DNA of 64,000 bases from Rahnella rivi. GTDB lineage: Bacteria; Pseudomonadota; Gammaproteobacteria; Enterobacterales; Enterobacteriaceae. Shown piece by piece: positions 50,157-61,380 of this stretch. Each line of letters begins with the position of its first letter. Position 1 is the first letter of the stretch. The stretch spans positions 1 through 64,000 of the forward strand of contig NZ_JAFMOX010000045.1 of NCBI RefSeq assembly GCF_019049655.1, written 5' to 3'. Under the pieces are notes generated by a model, which did no database searches, was not told where the DNA came from, and was given only the letters and a program-made list of their open reading frames with translations. A program made the position numbers and the translations under genes.

Positions 50157-51155
50157 ATGCGTAAGTCCATTTTACTTATCGTCGTTGTGGTGCTGGTGGC
50201 GCTTTATGCTTCACTGTTCGTCGTTCAGGAAGGCCAGCGTGGCATCGTGCTGCGTTTCGGCAAAGTCCTGCGTGACAACGATAACAAACCTCTGGTGTAT
50301 GCGCCGGGCCTGCATTTTAAAGTTCCTTTCGTGGAATCCATTAAAATGCTCGACGCACGTATTCAGACCATGGATAACCAGGCTGACCGTTTCGTTACCA
50401 GCGAGAAGAAAGACTTAATCGTCGATTCTTACCTGAAATGGCGTATCAGCGATTTCAGCCGTTACTATCTGGCTACGGGCGGCGGTGACGTCTCTCAGGC
50501 TGAAATTCTGCTGAAACGTAAATTCAGTGACCGTCTGCGTTCAGAAATCGGTCGTCTTGATGTGAAAGACATCGTGACCGATTCCCGTGGTCGTCTGACG
50601 ATGGATGTGCGTGATGCCCTGAACACCGGTAGCGTCGGCGATGAGCCTGAAGCGACCACAGAAGCCGATGATGCTATCGCGTCTGCAGCAAAACGTGTTG
50701 AGCAGGAAACCAAAGGCAAACAGCCTGCGGTGAACCCGAACAGCATGGCCGCGCTGGGTATTGAAGTGGTCGATGTGCGTCTGAAACAGATCAACTTGCC
50801 GGAAGAAGTGTCCAGCGCGATTTACGATCGTATGCGTGCTGAGCGTAATGCGGTTGCATTGCGTCACATCTCTCAGGGTAAAGAAGAAGCCACCAAGATT
50901 CAGGCTGCGGCGGATTACGAAAGAACCCGTACTGTTGCAGAAGCGGAACGTACTGCACGTATTACCCGCGGTGAAGGCGATGCTGAAGCGGCGAAACTGT
51001 TTGCTGATGCATTCAGCCAGGATCCTGACTTCTATGCATTCATTCGTAGCCTGCGTGCTTACGAGGCCAGCTTCAAGAGCGGTAATGATGTCATGGTGTT
51101 AAGCCCTGACAGCGATTTCTTCCGTTTCATGAAGTCACCTGAAAAAAATAAATAA
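50157..51155 (+). CDS. hflC: FtsH regulator HflC (SPFH protein)
   Basis: Partner of HflK in the FtsH control complex. 332 residues with an N-terminal membrane segment (residues 3-20) and an SPFH domain starting EGQRGIVLRFGKVL. A long helical segment (about 215-280) and the conserved C-terminus follow. It begins 2 bases after the hflK stop behind GGGAGAGAATAAC. A terminator lies at 51173-51194. Confidence 0.97.
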   Translation: MRKSILLIVVVVLVALYASLFVVQEGQRGIVLRFGKVLRDNDNKPLVYAPGLHFKVPFVESIKMLDARIQTMDNQADRFVTSEKKDLIVDSYLKWRISDFSRYYLATGGGDVSQAEILLKRKFSDRLRSEIGRLDVKDIVTDSRGRLTMDVRDALNTGSVGDEPEATTEADDAIASAAKRVEQETKGKQPAVNPNSMAALGIEVVDVRLKQINLPEEVSSAIYDRMRAERNAVALRHISQGKEEATKIQAAADYERTRTVAEAERTARITRGEGDAEAAKLFADAFSQDPDFYAFIRSLRAYEASFKSGNDVMVLSPDSDFFRFMKSPEKNK

Positions 51156-51172
51156 TTGCTGATGCAATTTCC

Positions 51173-51194
51173 AAAAGGCCCTGCGGGGCCTTTT
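51173..51194 (+). terminator. hflC terminator
   Basis: AAAAGGCCC-TGCG-GGGCCTTTT is a perfect 9-bp stem followed by GTCTTTT, 18 bases past the hflC stop. Confidence 0.9.
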
Positions 51195-51250
51195 GTCTTT
51201 TCTAAAACCCTGCTGTTTTTAATCAGGGGAAGCACAGAGAAACACTGACC

Positions 51251-51451
51251 ATGAATTCCACTATTTTGCTGGCGCTGGCATTAGTTTTAGTTCTTGAAGG
51301 CCTGGGGCCGATGATTTATCCAAAATCATGGAGAAAAATGATCCTGGCTCTGGCAAATCTTCCGGACCCGGTTTTACGCCGTTTTGGAGGGGCACTTGTG
51401 GTTGCCGGCTTCGTAATTTACTACATGTTGCGTGGTCGTCTGGGTGGCTGA
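51251..51451 (+). CDS. yjeT: DUF2065 membrane protein YjeT
   Basis: A 66-residue protein with two hydrophobic segments (about 3-20 and 42-60) joined by a short basic loop that includes YPKSWRKM. It matches E. coli YjeT in size and in its place between hflC and purA. No function is known. The ATG has a weak upstream ribosome site (GAGAAA). Confidence 0.93.
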   Translation: MNSTILLALALVLVLEGLGPMIYPKSWRKMILALANLPDPVLRRFGGALVVAGFVIYYMLRGRLGG

Positions 51452-51562
51452 GCTTTTGTTACATCCCGCGTGTCACGTCTGGCAGAGACGAGTAGCACGC
51501 AATTGAAATTTTTCCCGCAAACGTGTGCTAAAAGTACTGGAAAGCACAGAATGAGATGTTAG

Positions 51563-52894
<1,332 letters not shown>

Positions 52895-52924
52895 CAGCGC
52901 GAGCTGAGTATGTAAAAACGTCAT

Positions 52925-52955
52925 AACCGGGCAAATTTGCCCGGTTTATTTTTTT
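52925..52955 (+). terminator. purA terminator
   Basis: A 22-base perfect palindrome (arms AACCGGGCAAA / TTTGCCCGGTT) followed by a run of seven T, 31 bases past the purA stop. Confidence 0.9.
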
Positions 52956-53122
52956 CTGCCTGTCTGCGCTTGTTTACTTCCCATAAAGCATCCACTATTT
53001 AAATGATTAGCCGCAAACTTGCAGGCTGGTTTATCATCATTGTGCTTTCTTAAAAAAATCAATTTTTCCCTTCGTCTCGGTCGACGCGGGAAGAGCGGGT
53101 AAAAAACTACCCAGAGGTATGT

Positions 53123-53548
53123 GTGCAGTTAACGAGTTTTACTGATTATGGTTTGAGAGCGTTGATTTATATGGCGTCGTTGCCTGACGATCAGATGACC
53201 AATATCTCGCAGGTTACCGATGTTTACGGTGTGTCGCGAAACCACATGGTGAAAATCATTAATCAGTTAAGCCGCGCAGGCCTGGTCACCGCCGTTCGCG
53301 GCAAGAACGGTGGCATAAAGCTGGGTAAACCGGCACAAACAATCCGCATTGGCGATGTGGTTCGCGAACTCGAGCCGCTTTCACTGGTCAACTGTGACAG
53401 TGACTTTTGCCACATCACGCCCGCATGCCGGCTAAAACAAGTCCTGCACACTGCTGTAGAACATTTTCTTGATGAGCTGAATCAGTACACTCTGGCCGAT
53501 ATGGTCAAAGATAACTCGCCGCTCTATAAATTATTGCTTGTTGAATGA
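53123..53548 (+). CDS. nsrR: nitric oxide-sensing repressor NsrR
   Basis: Rrf2-family repressor whose iron-sulfur cluster reacts with nitric oxide, releasing genes such as hmp. 141 residues from a GTG start. Winged helix in residues 1-70 ([20 protein letters not shown] is the recognition part). The cluster cysteines are C91, C96 and C102 in [16 protein letters not shown], matching E. coli NsrR positions. Its stop is 41 bases before rnr, so it may be co-transcribed with rnr and rlmB. Confidence 0.97.
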   Translation: MQLTSFTDYGLRALIYMASLPDDQMTNISQVTDVYGVSRNHMVKIINQLSRAGLVTAVRGKNGGIKLGKPAQTIRIGDVVRELEPLSLVNCDSDFCHITPACRLKQVLHTAVEHFLDELNQYTLADMVKDNSPLYKLLLVE

Positions 53549-53589
53549 AAGACTCTCAACAAACTGCTGATGGCAACGGAGGAACCGCT

Positions 53590-56088
53590 ATGTCACAAGA
53601 TCCATTCCTGGAACGAGAAGCAGAAAAATACGACTCACCTATTCCCAGCCGTGAATTTATTCTGGAACACCTCGCGAAACGTGAAACACCAGCCAGCCGG
53701 GAAGAAATCGGTAACGAACTGAATCTGTCTGGTGAAGAGGCGCTGGAAGCCTTGCGCCGTCGACTGCGCGCCATGGAGCGTGATGGTCAGCTGGTCTTTA
53801 CGCGCCGCCAGTGTTACGCACTGCCTGAACGCCTGGATTTGCTGAAAGGCACGGTCATCGGTCATCGCGACGGCTACGGATTCCTGCGTCTTGAAGGCGT
53901 GAAGAAAGATGACGTCTACCTGTCTGCTGAACAAATGAAAATGTGCATCCACGGCGACGTGGTACTGGCACAGCCGGTCGGCACCGACCGTAAAGGCCGC
54001 CGCGAAGCGCGCATCGTGCGTGTGCTGGTGCCGAAAATGAGCCAGATCGTTGGCCGTTACTTTACTGATGCCGGCGCCGGTTTTGTCGTCCCCGACGACA
54101 GCCGTCTGAGCTTCGATATTTTGATCCCGTCCGACGCCATCAATGGTGCGCGCATGGGATATATGGTCGTGGTCGAGCTGACTCAGCGTCCGACCCGCCG
54201 TACCAAAGCGGTCGGTAAAATCGTCGAAGTGCTGGGCGATAAAATGGGTACCAGCATGGCGGTGGATATCGCACTGCGCACCCATGAAATTCCGCACGTC
54301 TGGCCGCCGCAGGTTCTGAAACAGGTCGAAGATCTGAGTGAACAGGTGCCGGAAGAAGCGAAAAAAGGCCGCGTGGATTTACGCAGTCTGCCGCTGGTCA
54401 CCATCGATGGTGAAGATGCCCGCGATTTCGATGACGCCGTGTACTGTGAGAAAAAACGTGGTGGCGGCTGGCGTCTCTGGGTAGCGATTGCTGACGTCAG
54501 TTATTACGTCCGCCACGGCACTGCGCTGGACGATGAAGCACGCAGCCGCGCAACGTCTGTGTATTTCCCGTCGCAGGTTGTCCCGATGCTGCCGGAAGTG
54601 CTGTCTAACGGCCTGTGTTCCCTGAACCCGCAAGTGGACCGTCTGTGTATGGTCTGTGAGATGACTATCTCCGCGCAGGGCAAGCTGACCAGTTCTAAAT
54701 TCTATGAAGCGGTGATGAGTTCTCACGCCCGTCTGACGTACAACAAAGTCTGGCGCATCATTGATGGTGACCAAGAGCTGCGTGAGCAATATTCGCCGCT
54801 GGTCAAACATCTGCAAGAACTGCATACCATGTACAAAATGCTCGATCAGGCGCGTGCCGAGCGTGGCGGTATCGCCTTCGAAACCGAAGAGGCGAAGTTC
54901 ATTTTCAACGCCGAACGCCGTATCGAACGTGTTGAGCCCACCGTGCGTAACGACGCACACAAACTGATCGAAGAGTGCATGATCCTCGCTAACATCGCGG
55001 CGGCGCGTTTTGTTGAAAAACATAACGAACCCGCGCTGTTCCGTGTTCATGACCGTCCAAGCGATGATCACATCTCCGCGCTGCGAAGCGTGCTGGGTGA
55101 ACTGGGTCTGGTGATGGGTGGCGGCCTCAAGCCTGAGCCGAAAGATTATGCCCAGATTATGGATGAACTGGCGGATCGTCCTGACCGCGAAATGCTGCAA
55201 ACTATGCTGCTGCGTTCCATGAAACAGGCGATTTACGATCCGGAAAACCGGGGTCACTTCGGTCTGGCGCTGGCGTCATACGGCCACTTTACGTCGCCAA
55301 TCCGACGTTATCCGGATCTGGCATTGCATCGCGCAATCAAATATCTGCTGGCGAAAGAGCACGGCACGCTGAAAGAACGCTGGACGCCAACCGGCGGCTG
55401 GCACAGTGATTATGAAGACATGTTGCAGCTGGGCGAGCATTGTTCGATGGCAGAACGCCGCGCCGACGAAGCCACCCGCAACGTGGCTGACTGGCTGAAA
55501 TGCGACTTTATGCAGGATCACGTCGGTGAAGTCTTTACCGGCACCATCGCCAGCGTGACCGGTTTTGGTTTCTTCGTGCGTCTGAACGATCTGTTCATCG
55601 ACGGTCTGGTACACGTCTCCTCACTGGACAACGATTATTACCGTTACGACAACATCGGACAGCGTCTGGTGGGCGAATCTTCCGGCGCGGTTTACCGCCT
55701 GGGTGATACGGTTGAAATTCGTGTTGAAGCCGTGCATATGGACGAGCGTAAAATCGACTTCGCTCTGGTTTCCAGCACCCGCAAAGCGCGTGGTGAAGGC
55801 AAAACCGCACGCGATCGCGCGAAAAACGGAGGGGAGCGCTCCATGCGTTCCACGGCGCCCGCCAATGCAGGACGTCGTCGCACAGGCAAGAAAGGCGCTA
55901 ACTTCGAGCCGGACAGCGCGTTCCGTAAAGACGATGCGAAGCCTGCTAAGCCGAAGAAAGAAAAAGCGGTGAGCGCAGTCGGTAAAGACGGCAAGCCGAA
56001 GAAAGCTAAAAAGCCGTCTGACCAGACGCAGAAAATCGCTTCCGCGACCAAAGCCAAGCGCGCGAAGAAAAAACCGGCGCAAAGCTGA
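53590..56088 (+). CDS. rnr: ribonuclease R
   Basis: Processive 3'-to-5' exonuclease that unwinds structured RNA; works in quality control, with tmRNA and in cold shock. 832 residues from ATG 53590, with GGAGG upstream. Order: N-terminal helix-turn-helix, two cold-shock domains (about 85-220), RNB domain with catalytic [12 protein letters not shown] near residue 272-283, S1 domain (about 640-725). The long lysine-rich tail after residue 745 contains many AKK and KPKK runs. The open frame continues upstream to the nsrR stop, but this has no ribosome site. Confidence 0.97.
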   Translation: MSQDPFLEREAEKYDSPIPSREFILEHLAKRETPASREEIGNELNLSGEEALEALRRRLRAMERDGQLVFTRRQCYALPERLDLLKGTVIGHRDGYGFLRLEGVKKDDVYLSAEQMKMCIHGDVVLAQPVGTDRKGRREARIVRVLVPKMSQIVGRYFTDAGAGFVVPDDSRLSFDILIPSDAINGARMGYMVVVELTQRPTRRTKAVGKIVEVLGDKMGTSMAVDIALRTHEIPHVWPPQVLKQVEDLSEQVPEEAKKGRVDLRSLPLVTIDGEDARDFDDAVYCEKKRGGGWRLWVAIADVSYYVRHGTALDDEARSRATSVYFPSQVVPMLPEVLSNGLCSLNPQVDRLCMVCEMTISAQGKLTSSKFYEAVMSSHARLTYNKVWRIIDGDQELREQYSPLVKHLQELHTMYKMLDQARAERGGIAFETEEAKFIFNAERRIERVEPTVRNDAHKLIEECMILANIAAARFVEKHNEPALFRVHDRPSDDHISALRSVLGELGLVMGGGLKPEPKDYAQIMDELADRPDREMLQTMLLRSMKQAIYDPENRGHFGLALASYGHFTSPIRRYPDLALHRAIKYLLAKEHGTLKERWTPTGGWHSDYEDMLQLGEHCSMAERRADEATRNVADWLKCDFMQDHVGEVFTGTIASVTGFGFFVRLNDLFIDGLVHVSSLDNDYYRYDNIGQRLVGESSGAVYRLGDTVEIRVEAVHMDERKIDFALVSSTRKARGEGKTARDRAKNGGERSMRSTAPANAGRRRTGKKGANFEPDSAFRKDDAKPAKPKKEKAVSAVGKDGKPKKAKKPSDQTQKIASATKAKRAKKKPAQS

Positions 56089-56176
56089 CGGTCACGCGTC
56101 TGCACTAACGGGCGGTCATTTATTCACTGATGCTTTTTTCAGTCGATGATAGAATCGCCCGCAATCCTTCGTTAAA

Positions 56177-56200
56177 TTGCGGACAGCATGCTGTCCGCAA
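56177..56200. repeat. 24-base perfect palindrome before rlmB
   Basis: A perfect 24-base palindrome without loop, arms TTGCGGACAGCA and TGCTGTCCGCAA, centred 32 bases before the rlmB start. There is no T-run of note, so it is not a clear terminator. It could be a protein operator or extrude as a tight hairpin in the rlmB leader. Confidence 0.7.
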
Positions 56201-56219
56201 GTCTATTTTAAAGAGCATC

Positions 56220-56963
56220 ATGAGCGAAATTATCTACGGTATTCATTCCGTTAAAGCTTTACTCGACAACGATCCGCAACGCTTTCTGGAAGTTTTCATT
56301 CTGAAAGGCCGCGATGATAAACGTCTGAAACCGCTGATCGACGAACTGGAAGCCAGCGGGATTGTTATTCAGGTCGCGAACCGTCAGTGGCTGGATGAAA
56401 AATCCGAGGGTGCCGTACACCAGGGGATTATCGCCCGCGTCCGTGAAGGCCGTCAGTATCAGGAAAACGACCTGCCAGCGCTGCTGGAAAGCCTCGAATC
56501 CCCGTTCCTGCTGGTCCTGGACGGCGTGACTGATCCGCATAACCTCGGTGCATGTCTGCGTACCGCAGATGCGGCCGGTGTTCACGCGGTGATCGTTCCC
56601 CGTGACCGTTCTGCCAAACTGAACGCGACCGCCAAAAAAGTCGCCAGCGGTGCGGCTGAAAACGTGCCGTTGATCAACGTGACCAACCTGGCGCGCACGC
56701 TGCGCGTTTTACAGGAGCACAATGTCTGGATCGTCGGTACCGCCGGTGAAGCCGATCACGACCTGTATCAGAGCAAAATGACCGGCCCGATGGCGCTGGT
56801 GATGGGTGCAGAAGGCGAAGGTATGCGCCGTCTGACCCGTGAACATTGCGATGAGCTGATCAGTATTCCGATGGCGGGCAGCGTGTCTTCACTGAACGTC
56901 TCTGTGGCGACCGGCGTATGTCTGTTCGAAGCCGTGCGCCAGCGCGGTCTGAAGAAGAGCTGA
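56220..56963 (+). CDS. rlmB: 23S rRNA Gm2251 methyltransferase RlmB
   Basis: SpoU/TrmH-family (SPOUT) enzyme that 2'-O-methylates G2251 in 23S rRNA. 247 residues from the ATG at 56220. N-terminal substrate domain (about 1-75) is followed by the knot domain with [33 protein letters not shown] and [17 protein letters not shown] motifs. Weak AAAGAG before the ATG. It is the third gene of the nsrR-rnr-rlmB group. Confidence 0.97.
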   Translation: MSEIIYGIHSVKALLDNDPQRFLEVFILKGRDDKRLKPLIDELEASGIVIQVANRQWLDEKSEGAVHQGIIARVREGRQYQENDLPALLESLESPFLLVLDGVTDPHNLGACLRTADAAGVHAVIVPRDRSAKLNATAKKVASGAAENVPLINVTNLARTLRVLQEHNVWIVGTAGEADHDLYQSKMTGPMALVMGAEGEGMRRLTREHCDELISIPMAGSVSSLNVSVATGVCLFEAVRQRGLKKS

Positions 56964-56988
56964 TTTCAGTTTCTTTAGCTGTGTCTTC

Positions 56989-57013
56989 AACGGGAGCCTT
57001 CGGGCTCCCGTTT
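56989..57013 (+). terminator. rlmB terminator
   Basis: AACGGGAGCC-TTCG-GGCTCCCGTT, a 10-bp perfect stem with a stable TTCG loop, followed by TTGC. 26 bases past the rlmB stop. Confidence 0.87.
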
Positions 57014-57097
57014 GCATTCCTGTCTTTGTGATCTGCCCGCCTGTTAATTCCCCGATTTTTACCATACTGATGCCATGTCCTTTAAAAGGAGCAGGCG

Positions 57098-58729
57098 ATG
57101 AACTGGGAAACACACCGGGTTTTCAATCAGCCCAAACCGTTGAGCAACAGCAATTTATTTCTGTCCGATACTCCGCTTCGTGAGGCTGTTATGCGGCATC
57201 AGGCCGGATGGGATGCCGATGTGTTGGCCTCTCTGGGGCAGCAGTTAGGTTCCGCGGAGTCGCTCGAGCTTGGCCGGCTGGCCAATGCCAATCCGCCCGA
57301 TCTTCTGCGATATGACACCACCGGCGAGCGGATCGATGATGTGCGTTTTCATCCGGCATGGCATTTGCTGATGCAGGGGTTAATCGCTAACCGCGTACAC
57401 AATCTGCCGTGGCAGGAAGATGCGCGAATCGGTTCGACGGTGTCGCGCGCTGCGCGGTTTATTCTCCATGCGCAGGTTGAGGCCGGGACGCTGTGCCCGG
57501 TGACCATGACTTACGGCGCTGTCCCGCTGCTACAAGAATATTTACCCGCAGAATTTCGTGGCTGGATGAAACCGTTGTTATCCGACCGCTACGATCCGCA
57601 TCTGCAACCCGGCGATCAGAAAAAAGGCGTGCTGATCGGCATGGGCATGACGGAAAAACAGGGCGGGTCGGATGTGATCAGCAACACCACGCGGGCGAGC
57701 GCGCTGGAGGGACGGGGCAGCGGAAAACCCTATCATCTGGTCGGACATAAATGGTTTTTCTCGGTGCCGCAAAGTGATGCGCATCTGGTGCTGGCGCAGG
57801 CCGATGGCGGGCTTTCCTGCTTCTTCCTGCCGCGCGTATTGCCGGACGGCGAGCGCAACGCCGTGCGGATTGAGCGCCTGAAAGACAAACTGGGCAATCG
57901 CTCCAACGCCAGCAGCGAAGTGGAGTTTCAGAATGCCACCGGCTGGCTGCTGGGCGAAGAGGGCGAAGGGGTCCGCCATATCCTGAAAATGGGCGGTCAT
58001 ACGCGCTTTGACTGCGCGCTGGGCAGCCACGCCATGATGCGGCGGGCGCTGTCGGTGGCGTTATATCATGCGTTTCAGCGTCAGGTTTTCGGCAAGCCGC
58101 TGATCGAACAACCGCTGATGCGCCAGACGCTGAGCCGCATGGCGCTGCAACTGGAAGGGCAAACCTTGTTGCTGATGCATCTCGCCGCCGCTTCGGGTGA
58201 ACAAAATCACTCCGCCGGACAACTGCTTTGCCGGTTGCTGACGCCCGCCGCAAAATTCGAGATCTGTCGTCAGGGCATGCCTTTTGTCGCCGGGGCGATG
58301 GAAGTGCTGGGTGGGATTGGGTATTGCGAAGACAGCGAGTTACCGCGTTTATACCGTGAAATGCCCGTCAACAGCATCTGGGAGGGCTCGGGCAACATTA
58401 TGTGCCTCGATGTATTACGTACGCTTCGCAAGTTGCCAGCCAGCGGTGAGATGCTGCAACAGCTGCTGCATCAGGCGCGGGGACAAAACCGGGTATTTGA
58501 TCGCGCCGCCCGTCAGTTTCTGCAACGCCTGCGCCAGCCGGAGGAAGCGCAGGGCCGGTGGCTGACCGGCCAGTTATGTCAGCTGCTGACGGCGACGCAA
58601 ATGCTGGAATTTGCATCACCGCCAATGGCCGATGCCTGGTGCCGGATGGTGCTCGATCCGCGCGGTGAAACGTTGCTGCCGGAGCGGTTGTGTCAGTTGC
58701 TGATCAACCGGGCAATTGGCGCAGAGTAG
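57098..58729 (+). CDS. aidB: acyl-CoA dehydrogenase-like protein AidB
   Basis: Flavoprotein of the acyl-CoA dehydrogenase fold, induced by alkylation in E. coli and thought to bind and protect DNA. 543 residues. The FAD region MTEKQGGSDVISNTTRA is near residue 185-200 and the C-terminal DNA-binding portion follows after residue 440. AAAGGAG stands 9 bases before the ATG. In E. coli Ada controls aidB; I could not locate a clear Ada box here. It is the same place after rlmB as in E. coli, minus yjfIJKLM and yjfC. Confidence 0.94.
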   Translation: MNWETHRVFNQPKPLSNSNLFLSDTPLREAVMRHQAGWDADVLASLGQQLGSAESLELGRLANANPPDLLRYDTTGERIDDVRFHPAWHLLMQGLIANRVHNLPWQEDARIGSTVSRAARFILHAQVEAGTLCPVTMTYGAVPLLQEYLPAEFRGWMKPLLSDRYDPHLQPGDQKKGVLIGMGMTEKQGGSDVISNTTRASALEGRGSGKPYHLVGHKWFFSVPQSDAHLVLAQADGGLSCFFLPRVLPDGERNAVRIERLKDKLGNRSNASSEVEFQNATGWLLGEEGEGVRHILKMGGHTRFDCALGSHAMMRRALSVALYHAFQRQVFGKPLIEQPLMRQTLSRMALQLEGQTLLLMHLAAASGEQNHSAGQLLCRLLTPAAKFEICRQGMPFVAGAMEVLGGIGYCEDSELPRLYREMPVNSIWEGSGNIMCLDVLRTLRKLPASGEMLQQLLHQARGQNRVFDRAARQFLQRLRQPEEAQGRWLTGQLCQLLTATQMLEFASPPMADAWCRMVLDPRGETLLPERLCQLLINRAIGAE

Positions 58730-58745
58730 GGCTGAAACCGGCGTC

Positions 58746-59057
58746 TCAGCGGTAAAGCGTGGCCTGGGAATACCAGCGTCCGGGCACAATGGTTTCACTG
58801 TTAAACATGATGACGTAATAGCGTGCGCCCGCTTCATCGGCTTTGCGCTGAATTTCTGCTTCTGCATCCATCGGGCTGCCAATGACATCTGCGGTGATAC
58901 TGCCGATTTTGGTCAGTGTGGACGTTTGAGCACGGGTGATTTCCTGCGCGTTGGCCGCTGGCGCAGGCGGAGGAACCGGCGTGGTTTTCATCAGGTTACT
59001 GCAACCGCTAAGCGCTGCCAGTAAAAGCAGGGCGGCAGGGATTCGGAGGGATTTCAT
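58746..59057 (-). CDS. bsmA: biofilm stress and motility lipoprotein BsmA
   Basis: A 103-residue lipoprotein with lipobox LSGC near residue 19 and the DUF1471 (YhcN-like) domain starting QEITRAQTSTLTKIGSITADVIGSP. It ends ETIVPGRWYSQATLYR, close to E. coli BsmA (yjfO). In E. coli the protein is linked to biofilm stress resistance and motility; the mechanism is unclear. It is convergent with aidB, 16 bases apart. Confidence 0.9.
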   Translation of the reverse strand: MKSLRIPAALLLLAALSGCSNLMKTTPVPPPAPAANAQEITRAQTSTLTKIGSITADVIGSPMDAEAEIQRKADEAGARYYVIMFNSETIVPGRWYSQATLYR

Positions 59058-59152
59058 CGTGATATCCGGTAAAAGGGCGATAGCGTAAGTGTAGCCCTTT
59101 CACCGGTCTGCTGGCGAGTTTGCGCGGCGTTTATTGCCGCGCCCTTCACGTC

Positions 59153-61102
59153 CTAACGTTCGGAAATCTTAAACACGCTGACCAGTTGAGAAAGATGGCG
59201 ACCCTGTTCACTGAGCGCGGCGGCCGTTTGCTGTGAGTTTTCCACAAGCGTGGCGTTCTCCTGCGTCGCTTTGCCGATCTGCATAATGGCGATGTTCACC
59301 TGAGAAATCCCTGACGACTGTTCGTGCGAAGCGATATCAATATCGCTCATCAGCACTTTTACCTGACGGATCCCTTGCAGGATATGGTTCATGTTCGACT
59401 GCGTTTTAGCCGCACTCAGATGGCCTTCTTCCACTTTACTCAGGGAATCTGCCACCAGATTTTCAATCTCTTTCACCGCATTCGAACTGCGCTGTGCCAG
59501 TGCCCGGACTTCTGACGCCACCACGGCGAAGCCGCGCCCGTGCTCACCGGCACGCGCGGCTTCCACGGCAGCGTTCAGCGCCAGAATGTTGGTCTGGAAG
59601 GCGATACCCTCAATGACAGTGGTAATGGCCGCGATACGGGTAGAAGCGTGCCGGATAGCTTCCATACTTTCAACGGACTGATCTACCGCATCGGCGCCGA
59701 CGGTGGCGGCTTTATCGGTCTGTTGCACCAGCTGTGTGGCCTGTGTGGCGTTATCCGCCGTGTTCTGAACCGTGGCGGTGATCTGCTCCATGCTGGCCGA
59801 CGTTTCTTCCAGGCTGCTGGCCTGAGTGCCTATCTGCTGGTTTATCTGATCGCTGTCTGAGGAGAGCGCCTGCGTGTTGTGCATGATTTCAGATGACACC
59901 TGACGCACTTCGCCGACAATTTTCTCCAGTCCGTGTCCGATGCCGTCGATGGCGTGCATCAGCGCACCAATTTCGTCAACGCGCCGGGTTTGTGCCCGCG
60001 CACGCAGATCGCCGCTGGCATACTGCTGCGCGATGTGGACGACGTCGCTGAGTGGACGGCTGACCAGCTTACGCGTCAGCCAGATGAACAGTGCGGCAAA
60101 ACAGGCCAGTGCCAGCAGGCTTATCATCAGGAAATGGTTACGCGTGCGGGTCACCTGTTCCATCAGGCTGTCTTTGTCCGTGCTGCCGACCACCACCCAA
60201 TGCCAGGCGGGGACGTTGGCATAAACGATAAATTGCTGATGCTGACTGGTGGCGTCGGTGTATTCGCGTTCACCGCGCGATTGCGACATCACCTGTTCCA
60301 GCACGCCCTCTGGCCATGCCGGGGTTTTTCCTTCCTCGGTGGCATGAACCAGATATTTCCCCAGATCGTTGCCCGGCGCGCTGTTAAGCACGAAGAAATA
60401 GCCCTGCTCGCCGATGCGTTTGGAGAGGATCTTCGCCCGCATGTCCGCGTATTCTGACGTGATATCCACGCCCACAAACAGAATGCCAATCACGCTGCCT
60501 TGCGCATCGCGTACCGGCTGATATTTAGTGATGTATTTTTTGCCGAACAGCGTCGCCAGCCCGCTGAAGGATTCGCCTGCCATGATTTTTGCATAAGCCG
60601 GGCTGGTGTTGTCGAGCAAGGTACCGATGGCGCGGGTGCCGTCCTGTTTTTTGAGGGACGTCGTCACGCGGATGAAATCATCGCCACGGCGGGCGAAAAT
60701 GGTGGAAATCGCGCCGGTGCGCGCCAGAAAATCATCGGGGATTTTACTGTCCAGATTCAGCGGATTGCCGCCGGCTTTGATAACCGGTGCAGACTGTTCG
60801 CCGATCATCACCGGGTTGCCGGTATCCAGTTCAAAATTTTCCGGCAGGAAATGGCTGAACAGGCGCGTATAACTGTCCACTTCGGCGTTAAGACTGGCGT
60901 TGTACATTTCTATCATGTCCACCACGCCGGTCACCTGCTCGGAAATGGCGTTAACCGCCAGTTCATTGACCTGCCTGCCAGCGGAATGCGTCAGTGACAA
61001 GGTGAAAATAATAAATAAGAGGCCGACCAGCAGGGAGGCGAAACTTGCCAGTTTTGCCCCTATGCTCCATCGGCGAAATGAGCGTTTTGATGCCGTTTTC
61101 AT
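59153..61102 (-). CDS. methyl-accepting chemotaxis protein with large periplasmic Cache-type sensor
   Basis: A 649-residue chemoreceptor. TM1 about 19-40, a periplasmic sensor region of about 280 residues (Cache-type: [25 protein letters not shown] and GEQGYFFVL), TM2 about 323-343, HAMP about 343-395 and the signalling domain to the end. The hairpin tip [24 protein letters not shown] is intact and methylation helices flank it. There is no NWETF-like pentapeptide for CheR/CheB at the C-terminus (ends VFKISER). The ligand is unknown. I chose the ATG at 61102; an upstream ATG at 61132 would add 10 residues. The gene is an insertion between bsmA and yjfP relative to E. coli. Confidence 0.93.
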   Translation of the reverse strand: MKTASKRSFRRWSIGAKLASFASLLVGLLFIIFTLSLTHSAGRQVNELAVNAISEQVTGVVDMIEMYNASLNAEVDSYTRLFSHFLPENFELDTGNPVMIGEQSAPVIKAGGNPLNLDSKIPDDFLARTGAISTIFARRGDDFIRVTTSLKKQDGTRAIGTLLDNTSPAYAKIMAGESFSGLATLFGKKYITKYQPVRDAQGSVIGILFVGVDITSEYADMRAKILSKRIGEQGYFFVLNSAPGNDLGKYLVHATEEGKTPAWPEGVLEQVMSQSRGEREYTDATSQHQQFIVYANVPAWHWVVVGSTDKDSLMEQVTRTRNHFLMISLLALACFAALFIWLTRKLVSRPLSDVVHIAQQYASGDLRARAQTRRVDEIGALMHAIDGIGHGLEKIVGEVRQVSSEIMHNTQALSSDSDQINQQIGTQASSLEETSASMEQITATVQNTADNATQATQLVQQTDKAATVGADAVDQSVESMEAIRHASTRIAAITTVIEGIAFQTNILALNAAVEAARAGEHGRGFAVVASEVRALAQRSSNAVKEIENLVADSLSKVEEGHLSAAKTQSNMNHILQGIRQVKVLMSDIDIASHEQSSGISQVNIAIMQIGKATQENATLVENSQQTAAALSEQGRHLSQLVSVFKISER

Positions 61103-61163
61103 GGGGTTTCCCGTTAGTTTTCGATAGCGCACTAACGGCGTAAAAACGGAAAGGATTAATGAT

Positions 61164-61205
61164 CAAATGTAACCACTTATTTCAATAAAAATTGATCTGA
61201 ATCAA
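61164..61205 (-). promoter_or_regulatory. FNR-type promoter of the chemoreceptor gene
   Basis: TTGATCTGAATCAA (61192-61205) is a perfect FNR box (TTGAT-N4-ATCAA). On the minus strand TACATT (61171-61166) is a fair -10 (4 of 6) at the distance expected for a class II FNR promoter. The box is 90 bases before the receptor start, leaving a leader of about 55 bases. It could also affect yjfP, which diverges, but is farther from that gene. Confidence 0.7.
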
Positions 61206-61325
61206 TGAAATAATTATGAATGTATGAATTTGAATTAAGGCCGGTGAGAAGAATATGGCCGATGTGAAGTAACCGGTTATAAATCATACGAAAAAGGTTG
61301 TAGTCGCCGGTTTTCAGACCCGTAG

Positions 61326-61357
61326 AATGTCGGTTCGCACTGAGGCCGACATTTTTT
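61326..61357 (+). terminator. hairpin with T-run before yjfP
   Basis: AATGTCGG (61326-61333) and CCGACATT (61346-61353) form a perfect 8-bp stem with a 12-base loop, followed by TTTT. It lies 24 bases before the yjfP start and looks like a leader terminator or attenuator. Confidence 0.5.
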
Positions 61358-61380
61358 CCAAATGCGCAGGGGAAGTTACG

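Noticed and set aside
54379-55257. 292-codon open frame opposite rnr
   Set aside because: A shadow of the RNB domain coding sequence; its composition follows from rnr codons.
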